Shown here one piece after another: positions 1-10,067 of a DNA stretch of 64,000 nt. Positions within the stretch are counted from its first letter, which is position 1. Each line of letters begins with the position of its first letter. The stretch is taken from assembly GCA_018806985.1 (NCBI GenBank), contig JADANN010000080.1, positions 558,001 through 622,000 of the forward strand, in the 5' to 3' direction. This DNA is from Angiostrongylus vasorum (Eukaryota; Nematoda; Chromadorea; Rhabditida; Metastrongylidae). A program made the position numbers and the translations under genes. A model generated the notes under the pieces. That model was not told where the DNA came from, searched no databases, and was given only the letters and a program-made list of their open reading frames with translations.

Positions 1-339
1 CTTAAAACAAAGCAAAAAAAAGAGTAAGCGCCAGTGAAACTGAGTAATCACAATGAATGTTGATCGTTTTTTGAAGTGTCGAGATTTTCGTTCTGGCCTT
101 CAGTTCCAGTCATCCCGTGCCAACAGAGGTTGCGAAATGCCAACACTTCATCTCGAAATATTCGAAGAAATCACTAGTGTTCTCAACCACCACTGCAAAA
201 AAAAGGACCGAATTAGAAAAAGAAACTGGTTCCACAAACACGGGTAATATCGAGCAGCTTTAGCAATAGTTCTTGCTGGAGTCGCAACTGCGCACCGCAT
301 TAGTCCTCAACTGCGTAGGGGCACCAGATGACAGAAATG

Positions 340-385
340 AATCTTGCTGACAAACTTTTCGCGCAAAAAGGTTGTCAGCAAGATT
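340..385. repeat. hairpin, copy 1 (14-bp perfect stem)
   Basis: AATCTTGCTGACAA at 340-353 is followed after an 18-base spacer by its exact reverse complement at 372-385. The same stem occurs in the second tandem copy. Confidence 0.85.
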
Positions 386-428
386 GTAAATTTTATAGGG
401 TAAAAATACTTTAAAAGAGCAGTAGTAA

Positions 429-581
429 ATGAAAGAAACAGCTGGGAAACTTGCTAATTTGAGCGCAGTGGCCTCACAGGCGAACTACGAAGTGGTGGAG
501 ATTGCGAATGAGGGTTTTCCGAACAATCCTCTTACTTCAGAAATGCCCTATCAACAGCAAATTATCGAGCAGTTTCTTTGA
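429..581 (+). CDS. small ORF in tandem copy 1 (50 aa, hypothetical)
   Basis: An ATG-to-TGA frame of 50 residues starting MKETAGKLANL and ending QQQIIEQFL. It is identical in length and sequence to the frame in copy 2. The family is not recognised and I see no signal peptide or membrane segment. Conservation is weak evidence because the whole duplication is recent, and no splice sites or promoter were identified. It may be a coding exon, or chance. Confidence 0.25.
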   Translation: MKETAGKLANLSAVASQANYEVVEIANEGFPNNPLTSEMPYQQQIIEQFL

Positions 582-1053
582 ATATAGATAACATGTACAA
601 ACGAAATAATTACATGAGAGAAGCGCAAAAAAAAACTAGGGCATATATCAGAACAATTAGAAGCTATCAAGCTATTGGCGTCATCTGTTCATTCAAAGCT
701 ATTGTTATGGCAGGTTCTGCTGTGGCCGCAAAACGTCTCAGCTTGTAACTTCGACGTGGTACAGCCCATGAATTAGGTTGAGATTCAGTTATTGCGAGAT
801 TTCGTTCTGGCCTTCAGTTCCAGTCATCCGTGCCAACAGAGGTTGCGAAATGCCAACACTTCATCTCGAAATATTCGAAGAAATCACTAGTGTTCTCAAC
901 CACCACTGCAAAAAAAAGGACCGAATTAGAAAAAAGAAACTGGTTCCACAAACACGGGTAATATCGAGCAGCTTTAGCAATAGTTCTTGCTGGAGTCGCA
1001 ACTGCGCACCGCATTAGTCCTCAACTGCGTAGGGGCACCAGATGACAGAAATG

Positions 1054-1098
1054 AATCTTGCTGACAAACTTTTCGCGCAAAAGGTTGTCAGCAAGATT
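1054..1098. repeat. hairpin, copy 2 (14-bp perfect stem)
   Basis: Same stem as at 340-385: arms 1054-1067 and 1085-1098, with a spacer one base shorter. Confidence 0.85.
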
Positions 1099-1140
1099 AT
1101 AAATTTTATAGGGTAAAAATACTTTAAAGAGCAGTAGTAA

Positions 1141-1293
1141 ATGAAAGAAACAGCTGGGAAACTTGCTAATTTGAGCGCAGTGGCCTCACAGGCGAACTAC
1201 GAAGTGGTGGAGATTGCGAATGAGGGTTTTCCGAACAATCCTCTTACTTCAGAAATGCCCTATCAACAGCAAATTATCGAGCAGTTTCTTTGA
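1141..1293 (+). CDS. small ORF in tandem copy 2 (50 aa, hypothetical)
   Basis: Identical partner of the frame at 429-581. In this copy only, an upstream short frame starting at 1042 also covers the hairpin (it begins MTEMNLADKLFAQK); in copy 1 the same frame is shifted by one extra A. Function unknown. Confidence 0.25.
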   Translation: MKETAGKLANLSAVASQANYEVVEIANEGFPNNPLTSEMPYQQQIIEQFL

Positions 1294-1508
1294 ATATAGA
1301 TAACATGTACAAACGAAATAATTACATGAGAGAAGCGCAAAAAAACTAGGGCATATATCAGAACAATTAGAAGCTATCAAGCTATTGGCGTCATCTGTTC
1401 ATTCAAAGCTATTGTTATGGCAGGTTCTGCTGTGGCCGCAAAACGTCTCAGCTTGTAACTTCGACGTGGTACAGCCCATGAATTAGGTTGAGATTCAGTT
1501 ATTGCGAG

Positions 1509-1811
1509 CACCCTGGCCAAAATAATGCCGTAAAGTAGTCAACACAGCAACTGAAAGGCAAGGCGTCAGTAGTATCTGTTAAGGAATGTCAAGGCTGATC
1601 ACCCACTTCTGAATGATCCTATACTCTCATGACTAGCAGGAAAAAAAACGCATTATTTTTAGTAGATGACGGCACTGTATTCTACTAACTGACAAAATGA
1701 GCTGTCAAACTGCACCCTAGGTCACATTGTCCCTTTTTAGAGAATACCGCCAAAAATTAGGTTTGAGTTCTTCGGTTACAAAGAATACGAGTGTTATTGT
1801 AAAGAGTAAAG
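1509..1811. other. no gene seen
   Basis: AT-rich stretch between the tandem duplication and the first SINE. No supported exon, RNA or repeat was found. Confidence 0.5.
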
Positions 1812-2078
1812 ACGAAGCCTTTAACGTTGATCAATCCTTGATGGATGCACCATGCAATCGACTTCACTAAGCACCGTTGGAGGTAAGTAAATACATATTT
1901 GACCTATTACATTGACTCGCGGTGGCGCACCGATATATCGGGTCAGAACTGCTATCTTTCAGGCAGATATTGCACCAATTTAGCGAACATGCAGATAGAA
2001 GGCTTGGTGAGCCTGGGAGACGGGGATCGATCCCATGTCTATTGCAGAACACCTCAAACCACTGCGCTGCATTCCTCC
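1812..2078 (-). mobile_element. SINE-1 copy (tRNA-derived), diverged
   Basis: Matches the dispersed 280-bp family of this window. On the minus strand it reads from a tRNA-like head near 2078 through a B-box-like GGGATCGATCCC at about 2022-2035 to a GTTGATCAA end near 1830. The usual TTTATCC-type tail is not visible. About 20% diverged by eye. Confidence 0.75.
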
Positions 2079-2868
2079 AGTGTTATCTTATCTACAATTT
2101 TTCCTGTGACGGGGGGATCTAAGGTTCCCCTGTCCACATTTTCGTGGTCACTCTAATGCAAACAGCAGGAATTAGGGATCCTACCCGAGTACGAAGAGGA
2201 ATTTTTGTTACCATTAGGAATGCTTGCATTACTAAACATATAGAAATAAAATTTGTCTGGTGGATCATGAAGAAGCACAAATTTGGACTATGAAATTGAC
2301 GTTGTCCATTGACTTATACGTTCCTCTGAAAAAAAATGAAACAGTGAATAAAAGAAATGGCAAAATATTCGTTATCCTTATTTGGCCTCTCCTCTCCTGG
2401 TTCAACAATATTTGGAATTTACTTGCTACCGCTCTACTAAATAGACACCATACAGTTTCTTTCGTCACTGCGCACCAAAAGCAGCAACACTGTAAGATTC
2501 GTAGAGCTTGGAGGCATCGACAGACGAAATGTTGAAACAGAAACAAAGTAAAAAGATGGTCTATAAAGAGCACAAAAGATGGAAAAGTCCCCATGACATT
2601 AATCTCACGAAGCTATGGTGAACAATTCGATACAGAAGTGAGAACGCCCCATGTTGCATGTTGCATCTTGGCGACAGTCGCTGGAGAAAAGCTATTAACA
2701 GCAGTATTCCATAGTACGCCAAGTGCAAAGTCGTTCCCCTTTAAAACAACGTAAACTACCCTTCTTCGTTTAGGTCGTAGAGTCCACATATTGTCCCAAT
2801 GGAAAATCGCGCATGGTCTTTTGCTGGAAATACGACTTATTTTCTTTATTTTATACCACCCGTCAGGG
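2079..2868. other. no gene recognised
   Basis: Two overlapping open frames (91 and 109 residues) lie here on opposite strands, with no domain or splice context. I treat them as chance. No repeat was recognised. Confidence 0.4.
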
Positions 2869-2900
2869 GGCGCGTGTGGCGCAGTAGCTGGAGGCCGCCG
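2869..2900 (+). mobile_element. SINE-1 head fragment
   Basis: GCGCGTGTGGCGCAGTAGC followed by TGGAGGC matches the A-box head of SINE-1 (GTGGCGCAGTGGTTGGAGGC). The match stops abruptly where RTE reverse-transcriptase sequence begins, giving a chimeric junction. Confidence 0.6.
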
Positions 2901-3022
2901 TCTCAAAGAAGCCACCGACAAACTGAAGGATTCGAAAATCCGCGCTCACCTTTGCAATTCAATGATCCTCCCTGCGCCCTGTTATGCTGCTGAGACGTGG
3001 GCTAATACTTCAACCACTATGG
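2898..3022 (+). pseudogene. RTE-type LINE fragment: C-terminal part of reverse transcriptase
   Basis: The plus-strand frame reads LKEATDKLKDSKIRAHL, then LPAPCYAAETWANT. This matches the conserved C-terminal block of RTE-clade reverse transcriptases (KEATDQL...RAHLF...LPALCYAAETWA). Only about 40 residues remain. The match ends near 3022, where endonuclease sequence of the opposite orientation begins. The fragment is far too short to be active. Confidence 0.75.
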
Positions 3023-3500
3023 TCCTCTCTGTAGAACTTCTCCTAGTCCATATAGAACGCTTCGACTTCCTCATCGTCATAGTTTGATTTACGATGCGTA
3101 AACAACGAAGATTGTCAAACCCGATATTGATCCACATCTCTTCAATCGCTGAACGTTCGATTCCAGTTCCTAGTTGTTCGAAAGAATCTGTGTTCATGGA
3201 CAAACTCGTGCTGACGAGAACGTCGACGCTGCCGACTCTTCTGCTGTCGCATATTCAGAGGAACACTCCTTTTCCGGTGTCATAGAAGGCGTTGAATGGG
3301 TGGCGTCCCTCTCGTTTCGGCCAGCCCGATGACGTCGTGCCTTATCCTTCTTGCTTGCATGAGCAAGTCTTCTATCGAGGACTCGGATGCCAGTGTACAT
3401 GCATTGCAGGTACAGATCGTCACTAGTTCTTCGTGGCCCCGGCAGCTTCCATTGGCCCAAATATTTTCAGCAGCCCTCTCCGTACTCGTCCTACCCAACA
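3022..3500 (-). pseudogene. RTE-type LINE fragment: N-terminal endonuclease domain
   Basis: Minus-strand frames carry the start of an RTE apurinic-like endonuclease: TICTCNACTLASESSIEDLL, QARRIRHDVIGLAETRG, then after a frameshift MNTDSFEQLGTGIER and further on VNQTMT. RTE proteins begin with TYNARTLASE..IEDLM, ARRIKYDVIGLTETR and NIDSFEQL. At least two frameshifts break it. It lies inverted against the reverse-transcriptase piece just upstream, and the missing middle of the element is absent. Confidence 0.75.
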
Positions 3501-3599
3501 CAGCCGAGTGGGGGGCTCTTTCGGGGGTCAGGGGGAATGAGGCCCGTTTGTTTTACTGTTTTTAGCTTTTTGATACCCACGTAAAGCTTGCTGGGTCTC

Positions 3600-3815
3600 C
3601 GAACGTGGGGGCCAGGGTATACTCATGGGTAGCATTCCAGTCTCTCCCGAAGTGGACATGGAACTTATTTGTTGGAGGCGGCTCCTAACCGCCTCTCATA
3701 TACTTCCCTGTCACTTGATTGCTGGCTTTTGGCCTAATTTACTCGTAGAATACAATCCGCATCAGCGAGAACGCGCCCACACACACATGCATGAATACGC
3801 CTCCTAAATACAGAA
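3600..3815 (+). mobile_element. SINE-2 fragment (3' part)
   Basis: Shares about 200 bp with the SINE-2 copy at 49.7-50.3 kb, including GGACATGGAACTTATTTG, the CTCCTAACCGCCTC block, AGAATACAATCCGC and the CACACATGCATGAATACGCC end. The tRNA-like head is missing here. This uninterrupted copy shows the original join at AGAATACAATCC that is split by SINE-1 at 49.96 kb. Confidence 0.75.
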
Positions 3816-4169
3816 AGTATGTGCCAAATCGGCGCAGCAGAAATAGGGGGTCCATCTCCTGGATCCATCTGCGTCTCATGGTCGCATTTGGTCCGCTATT
3901 AACCCCTATCCGCCACCTGCGGACGCGCTACGTTGCCTCGCGACTAACTGTCTCGAGATCCCTCACATGACGGAGACCCGTGTGAGATAATAATGTCTCG
4001 TAATCTTGATATTTGTTGTTATACTTGAGATTTTTTGTGATAGTTGTGCGGTGCGCCAAAGCGCACAATTTTGCTGTTTCATGCACTCGTTGAGGGAAAT
4101 TTTTTCAGTTTTGACTATATTTGTCATGCGGATAGTCTTTGCGAAGTTACTTCAGGTAATTTCGTTGCC

Positions 4170-7100
4170 GTCATGTGCAAGTAACGGCCGAGTTGGTATT
4201 GATGCCATTTAATTATATGCTTGATCCTCAATCAAGGAAACTTCATGAAATCGACTTGTTGCGAAGTATTGTTATATTTGACAATGAAGCCGACTTGATA
4301 AGGCCAGTAGCTTGTACTTTTTTGCACAGTATAGTTCCTGATTTAAAGGAGATTAAGAGCGAAAGTTTGGCATTGCCGGAGATTTCATCTGTTGACGTTC
4401 GTCTTGCGATACTAGAGGCAGAGGATGCAATCGAATGCTTGCGGAAAGAAATTGCGGAGGCACCGATCCACATGGTTGAGTTCATTGAAGAAGATGAACA
4501 GCTTTGAAACGAGTTTTCTCGGTAAGTATGCCCTACCTGTTTAGGGCGGTCCGTTCAGCTGTAATCCTTGGGACGCTGAGGAATGAAGGCGATTTCTTTT
4601 GCTAGACTCTATTAGTTCTAGATGTGTTCTATCGTCTTTTCGTGAAAATTGAGAAGATCTCCGGTGATAAAGAAGGCAGTACTTTGTTAGACCTTCCTGG
4701 GAAGGTAAAAAATTGCGTTTTATAACTTTAATGATGCTGAGATATTTGCAAAACTCTGGACCGCAGGTGCCTATGGTGGGGGAACGAACGCGCTATTGTC
4801 CTTTCCGGGGAGTAGCGTGCTCACCACCACATCATGCGGGCCCTTCGTTTCGCCTGTCTCTCAGCTAGTTCTATCGATCTTTTTGCCATCATCAATCACC
4901 CGGAAGCCGGAAAGGACAATAGCGCGTTCATTCCCCACCATAGGCACCTGCGGTCAGAGTTTTGCAAATATCTCAGCATCATTAAAGTTATATTTCGCAA
5001 CGCATACCCTGCCGCTAAAAAGAGTAGGCAGTAAATAATAAGTCAAAATTGCGTTTTATTTCCATTTCAAGAGCTGTTGCTTTTCCTATTTTGATGGTTA
5101 TAGATGCTTCCTGGTTTGCGGCTCTTTGAGATTTTTGGAAATGTTGGTATACCACATGGCAATGCTGAACGGTTCTCTAAAGCGCTGATGGATATAAGCA
5201 GATATCTGCAACAAGGATGTAGGTATTTGTCTCATTGTATAAAGACAATGATAAAAAGAATGATTATCTTTCAGCAGATTTAAACCCTTCGTTAGCCAGG
5301 CGAGGAAAACACGTTGAGTGGATTCTGCGATTCGTTTCTTCAGTCTACTGCTGTTTGTCGGAGAAAGTTAATAAGCTACTTATTCACGACTATGTAAGTA
5401 TTTCAGTGTTGGACGTTTATAAGCAGTGAAATGGGATTTCGCTTAAGGAAAATGGATGGTGTCAAGGATTTGATGAATATTATAAACAATGTTCGCAACG
5501 TTATAACCTTTATATTCCGATGGAGGAGGAGACGAAGTCCAAACCATCTTCTATGAGCTACTTAGTATCAGCGCTTTATTACTGTAACGAAGACAACCGA
5601 TATCGCAACGATATATAGCAAAATGTCGCTTGTAGATAGCGATGAACTTTTGGTGTTTGACGTCGTCCGTTGCTGTGGACACAATGAAATGTGGTGAAGT
5701 GCGGAATGTTATAGTAGAGGGTACTACCCTACCGAATTTGGATAGAAAACCGTGAGCATTTTTCACTTTGGTTCGGTTTTCAAGTAGGACAACTGTCTAT
5801 TCCACGAAGCTAAAACTGATCAAATTATCGCAACGGTTTTAAGTGAATTCCCAATTACCAAGCTCATTTTAAATGGATCTCCTGGTCAACGGTAATTTTT
5901 TCTTTTTTCTTTCAATTCCGGTTTTTTTCGGAGGCTCGCAATTTCTTCTTCATGGGATTCTGCAGGTAGTTAAATTCTTTTTAAAGTGGTCTTCACACAA
6001 CGATTCACTCCGTTTCACTAGTGGTGTGAAACTCGCACAAAGATGTCCTGTTCGTTCTGCTTAGCTTCGTTTCTCTCCTTCTTTTTCCCTCTTCTACTGC
6101 TTTTTCTCGTTTGTTTTATTTACTTCCACTTGTTAACTGTTTTATATGTTTAGGTGGGGAAACGACTATGCTGTGTGTGTTGCTGAATCTATTAGCTCGT
6201 TAGCGAAAATTTTTCTCCAAGGCATCCTGGATTCCTCGCATCGTCAACTTATGGACCATCTCATCACATAGTTCAAGGAGCTGAAAGATTACATTCAGAA
6301 ATTTCCGTCGAAGACTTACTGGGGCCAAATGACTGAAGCAAAGCTAGTGGTTGTTAAACCAAAGGAAAAGGTCAGTTCTGACTGTGTTCTTTTTTTGTTA
6401 CTAATGCTTTACTTTTGTTCTTTAACTACTACGAATATCTTCAGTGCCAAATGGCACGAGCACGATCTGCGTTTATCCGTGGTGCACAAAACGAACACGG
6501 TGCAATGTATTTCGCGGATTGTGGTGGATAGGTACTGTTAAATACGTAAAGGTTTTTTTCAGTGCAGGGGGAACACTACAGCAATGTAGAATTCTGTAGA
6601 ATTCTTTGTTGAACACAGGTCAGAGAAGATATCGCCTTCTCCGACGCGTGTTCTCGGGCTGTTTGCGTCATAGGCATACCTAATCTACCATTGAGGGATA
6701 TTCGAATGCTTTCAAGACTACGCTACTTAAAAAAGTGTCATCGCGACGTGGAGGAGCAAATCTGGTAGTTCCTTAGTGTTTGACACGTAGTAATATGTGG
6801 TTTCGCATTATTTTTTTGGATTTTTTTGACAAACTCTATATCTGCTGACACTTGACCACTGCTACGAGACTCCATTACCTGAAAACTGGTGTGATGGAGA
6901 AGAGTGCCGCGCAGTGAAGCAAGCGGTACGACATGTGAATGACGTTGGGGTGGCTGTTTTGTTAGATGAGGGTAGGAACTTTACTATACATAGAACAAAT
7001 TATTTAAAACTATACGTACATTCCCTGGTCTTTGGTTTAGCGAAAACGTAAGGCCAGTGTTCGCAATGGTCATGCTATTTAATTGTGCATATACACAAAG

Positions 7101-7442
7101 AATTTGCAGTTCGCACGAAGAAATTGGTCGGTTTGTAAAATTTCCATAACGAACTGGCACTAGTTCAGATTCGAGAGGTGGAAAACTGTATTTCCCATCG
7201 TGGATCGAGGAATCAATCAAAGTATTCGATGATGGATCGCAGTTTCTCTCAGCAGTAACGGATTTTTTTGCGCAGAGAAAGAAGGAAACCACAGTAAGAT
7301 CTCGTTCATACAAGTGCATTTAGAAGAATGCTTCAATGGGAACGATATTTTTCAGAAAGCCATAGCCCCGTTGGTTGCTTTTGCTAAACGCGCAAAGAAA
7401 TACCTATCAAAGCAAGGAGTCGCTCGACTCCTGGCACATCAA
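4170..7442 (+). pseudogene. decayed FANCJ/DOG-1 (BRIP1)-like XPD-family DNA helicase
   Basis: Exon-like blocks in order match an iron-sulphur superfamily-2 helicase. 4170-4507: LVLMPFNYMLDP, then the motif II region VIFDNEADLI. 5107-5220: LRLFEIFGNVGIPHGN. 5275-5393 and 5448-5610: the linker. 5642-5751: NFWCLTSSVAVD with VEGTTLPNLD in place of SGTLSP. 5803-5891 joins 6154-6370 in phase (GQR/WGNDY). 6445-6531, then 6619-6764: VREDIAFSDACSRAVCVIGI (motif V). 6860-6971: RAVKQAVRHVND (motif VI). 7169-7293 and 7356-7442: C-terminal exons, open and in phase. Defects are a TGA after EEDEQL (4505-4507), an in-frame TAG at 6269-6271, an extra codon in the DEAD/DEAH box, motif VI shortened from QAxGRxxRH, a MITE at 4724-5044, and no Walker A exon upstream. 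NFWCL and RHxND favour FANCJ over RTEL1, but the clade call is tentative. The family unwinds G-quadruplex DNA and works in crosslink repair; this copy cannot. Confidence 0.8.
4724..5044. mobile_element. M1 MITE / foldback element inside the helicase relic
   Basis: The two halves are inverted repeats: about 4726-4812 (AATGCTGAG-like start, GATATTTGC, CGCTATTGTCCTTTCCGG) pairs with about 4903-4990. The right end has the M1 terminus TAGGCAGTAAATAATA. The 15-bp sequence AAAATTGCGTTTTAT occurs on both sides (4709-4723 and 5045-5059). The related locus at 27.77 kb has this site once and no insert. The left terminus lacks the TTTACTGCC end seen in other copies, so it is truncated or was replaced through TTGCG microhomology. 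Confidence 0.8.
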
Positions 7443-8133
7443 GTGAGTTACAAAAAGAGTATGTTGACGTTCTTCCCTTTTATTAAGAAAGAGAACAAAA
7501 AATAAGGAAACAGTATAAGTCGAGATCAACTAGAAAAAGTGTGAAAAGAGTTCAAGAACATAAGAAACATGTGCAGTTAGTAAACTGGATATATGGAGCA
7601 ACATAAGAATAACTACCTTTCCATTTAAAAGATTAAGCGCTTAGTTATGTTTGATTAATAGTGTTTCCGGAAGCGGGTGATCCACTACGACAAAAACGAC
7701 GCTTCCCGGTAGTTGTAGATGTAGCCGTGGTCGTTGCTAACGTTGGTGTTGAGAACGTCACGAGTACCAGTGCAGCATTCTCTTCCTCCTGAAATGAATA
7801 GTTTTACAGTCGAAGTAGTGAAGTCCTCTTCTCCAGCTTTCCACAAGAATATCCTGAACTAGGATCATATCATGACAGGTTCATTTGCTATCGATTTCTG
7901 TGCACGTCAGTTTACATGTAGATTTCCGATGCTTGAAATGACTCTTTTCACATTCCTAGTCATCATATCAAAAATTGAACCTGTTTTCTATTATTTCAAC
8001 TCCATGACTTTTGTTTGTACAGAACATATGGAATAAAAATTTTCGATCATCTATTGCTCTTTGCAAATCTGTGTGTTTCGTTCTTTAGATTTTCAAAAAA
8101 TACTTTACTACTTGGTTTATCGAAGTATAGTTC
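7443..8133. other. no gene seen
   Basis: Sequence downstream of the last helicase-like exon. I found no further helicase exon, repeat or RNA. Confidence 0.4.
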
Positions 8134-8527
8134 TCCCTCCCAACGGCTTACCGCCTCATCGTGGCTGGGTGTTTCTGTGTATCAGACTGCGATGTACAGC
8201 GGGGGGATTCGTCCTCTCGGCAGGGATCTCCCAAGCTGAGAAGGAGTCCGACGTTTCCATCAGGAAGCCTAGCTAAGAGTAAACCGATACCAGGATCCAT
8301 CACTGTCATGGTATTAAAGTCGCATGGTGGTAAATCTTCCTCTGATCCACAACGGCTGCGACTGCCTGTCGTCGTGGTGACGACCTGGGACAGACTTTGG
8401 CCAGGCTGTCCTCGGGATTCCAGGGAACCACAATGGCTTGAGCAGCAAATCTCCGAAAAAATTGTGATTATGCTGAGGCCTGCACAACTAGTGATGATGG
8501 GCCGTTCAAGTATAAAGTAAGTAAGTA
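8134..8527 (+). mobile_element. F2 dispersed repeat, full-length copy
   Basis: About 390 bp, starting CCCAACGGCTTACCGCCTC and ending CCGTTCAAGTATAAAGTAAG then a short (AAGT)n run at 8516-8527. The tetranucleotide tail suggests a retroposed element read in this direction. GTGGCTGGG and GGGGATTCGTCC near the start loosely resemble pol III A and B boxes (inference). A frame of about 130 residues is open on the other strand. Confidence 0.8.
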
Positions 8528-8880
8528 TAGTATTCAGCACATATGCCACTTCAAGAGCAAAGAGAACTAAAACACCGTTTCAAGTCTTGAACGCCTTAAC
8601 ATAGACTTCATAAGCTGAAGATCATCTGATATAATTCGAATAACGCCATAATACTACATTAGGTTGCAAGAGTAACCCAATACCACGAGTAGGTGAAAGG
8701 AGGTCCAGCAACGTAGGAGACAAACAATGTCATGTGCTGCATAAACGCACTAGTTTTCACTGGTGCATTCTCTACAGTCACCTTTGAAGACGGATTCTGT
8801 TTCTTACATTTTCATCGCTCAAATAGTCGGGTAATGACAAGAAATGTTGGTGTCCAGAAGGAATCCTAGTTAGATGAAAC
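8528..8880. other. no gene seen
   Basis: Nothing recognised on either strand. Confidence 0.4.
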
Positions 8881-8892
8881 CAAATTTTTCCT

Positions 8893-9230
8893 CTCACCTA
8901 ATCGGGACGGTGCCTACTTGTAGTGAAGGCAGTCCTAACACGGCTGTCCTAGAAATTCAAAAAGCACCACGCTCACGCAGCATTCAAAACACCAAGCAGG
9001 GAAGAAGAGATTAAATCTCAAATCAGCCTTTGAATGTGTGCAAAACACATGGCGCCAGGACATCTAGGCTAATAAATAAATATAAGAAGCTGACCTTCCC
9101 CTTTATAGGCTCGCTGGTCTGTCCCTCACATAAGAAGAAGTTGCTGCGTACTTCAAATCCAGCTGGCACTGCCTCGCCATGCTTCAGAACTTTCACATCG
9201 CAGTATAGTCCCAGTGTTGAAATTGTCTGT
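8893..9230 (-). CDS. two candidate exons of an unrecognised gene
   Basis: The minus strand has an acceptor (AAATTACAG) near 9230, then an open exon containing LGLYCDVKVLKHGEAVPAGF and NFFLCEGQTSEPIKGK, ending at a GTCAGC donor near 9092. A second block follows acceptor TTGAATTTCTAG near 8953 and can read VLGLPSLQVGTVPI before a GTGAGA donor near 8895, but its phase does not match the first exon. Codon use looks genuine. The family is not recognised; a faint likeness to MABP-type domains is not enough to name it. Confidence 0.35.
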
Positions 9231-9319
9231 AATTTTCATACAAATCATGTCTCGCTACTACCAGTGTGTGCCTACCAACGTAAAATATTTAGCGGAGAAG
9301 CGTGGACGAAAAATTAGAA

Positions 9320-10060
9320 GGAAAACGATGAGTTAGAGTTAATACTGTATAAACAAACTCAAATAGCTTTAATTTGTGCAAGCAATTATCACCTGATCAA
9401 TGGATGGGCCGATAGAGGCACGTGGCCGGAATCACAAAGTATTTTTCAGATTTGGACAAGTTCTTCCTCGTTGGCACAGTGTAAAATCGCTATCATTCGG
9501 AAATATCCCGCATCCGTCCTCCTTTTCGCAGACATGATTCGCCTATATGTAGATGGAATGCAAATTGACGAACATATTCAGTACTTAACAAGCAATGTAT
9601 ACACATGCAGGAAAAACACATGAAAGAGTGAAGTAACATCTCCCAAAATTGGGAGCTAATTCCCAACCTTCAAACAAACTGATGAGCCTTCGTTCAAAAA
9701 ATCACATGAAATCCTTACAATTCGAGGAACATTTCATCGAAATGATCACAGTTTTTCATGCGCTTACTTCATAGCAAGTTTCTAAGTGTTCACTCACGCC
9801 GCTAGTCCATTAGTTGGACAATGACTTTCCATACTTTCCGATAAATGCAGGGTTATAGAGGTAAGACCACTTTTTTATCGCTTGAGGAGCAGATATGCTT
9901 TATTGATGCGTTCCGCTGGAGGGATTGCTACTTCTTTAATTACTTCGCTGCTCGAGATAGAGCCCACATTAATGGGTGAATTACTTTCTGGCAACTGTAT
10001 ACATAGAATCAACGCATATTGCTGCATGCATGTCAAATAAAGGATGATATTAGGCGGATT
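9320..10060. other. no gene seen
   Basis: No supported coding, RNA or repeat feature. Confidence 0.4.
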
Positions 10061-10067
10061 TGCTTAT

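Larger units (their letters stand above)
88..1508. repeat. 0.7-kb tandem duplication (two direct copies)
   Basis: Copy 1 runs from about 88 to 796 and copy 2 from about 797 to 1508, head to tail. I found about seven differences, nearly all one- or two-base changes in homopolymer runs (for example CCC/CC near 115 and 828, and A-run lengths near 366/1080 and 630/1340). This means a very recent duplication or an assembly artefact made from noisy reads. Each copy holds a hairpin and a 50-residue open frame, listed separately. No known gene was recognised; the first 200 bases of each copy look like decayed coding sequence but are broken in every frame. Confidence 0.9.

Noticed and set aside
2260..2535. 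Frame with a faint likeness to the start of a UDP-glucosyltransferase (NRHHTVSFVTAHQ)
   Set aside because: No second motif, no splice context, and an equally long frame on the other strand.
4170..7442. First reading of the helicase relic as RTEL-1
   Set aside because: NFWCL..VAVD and RHVND..V fit FANCJ/DOG-1 better than RTEL1 (SFWCFSPG). Kept as the second choice.
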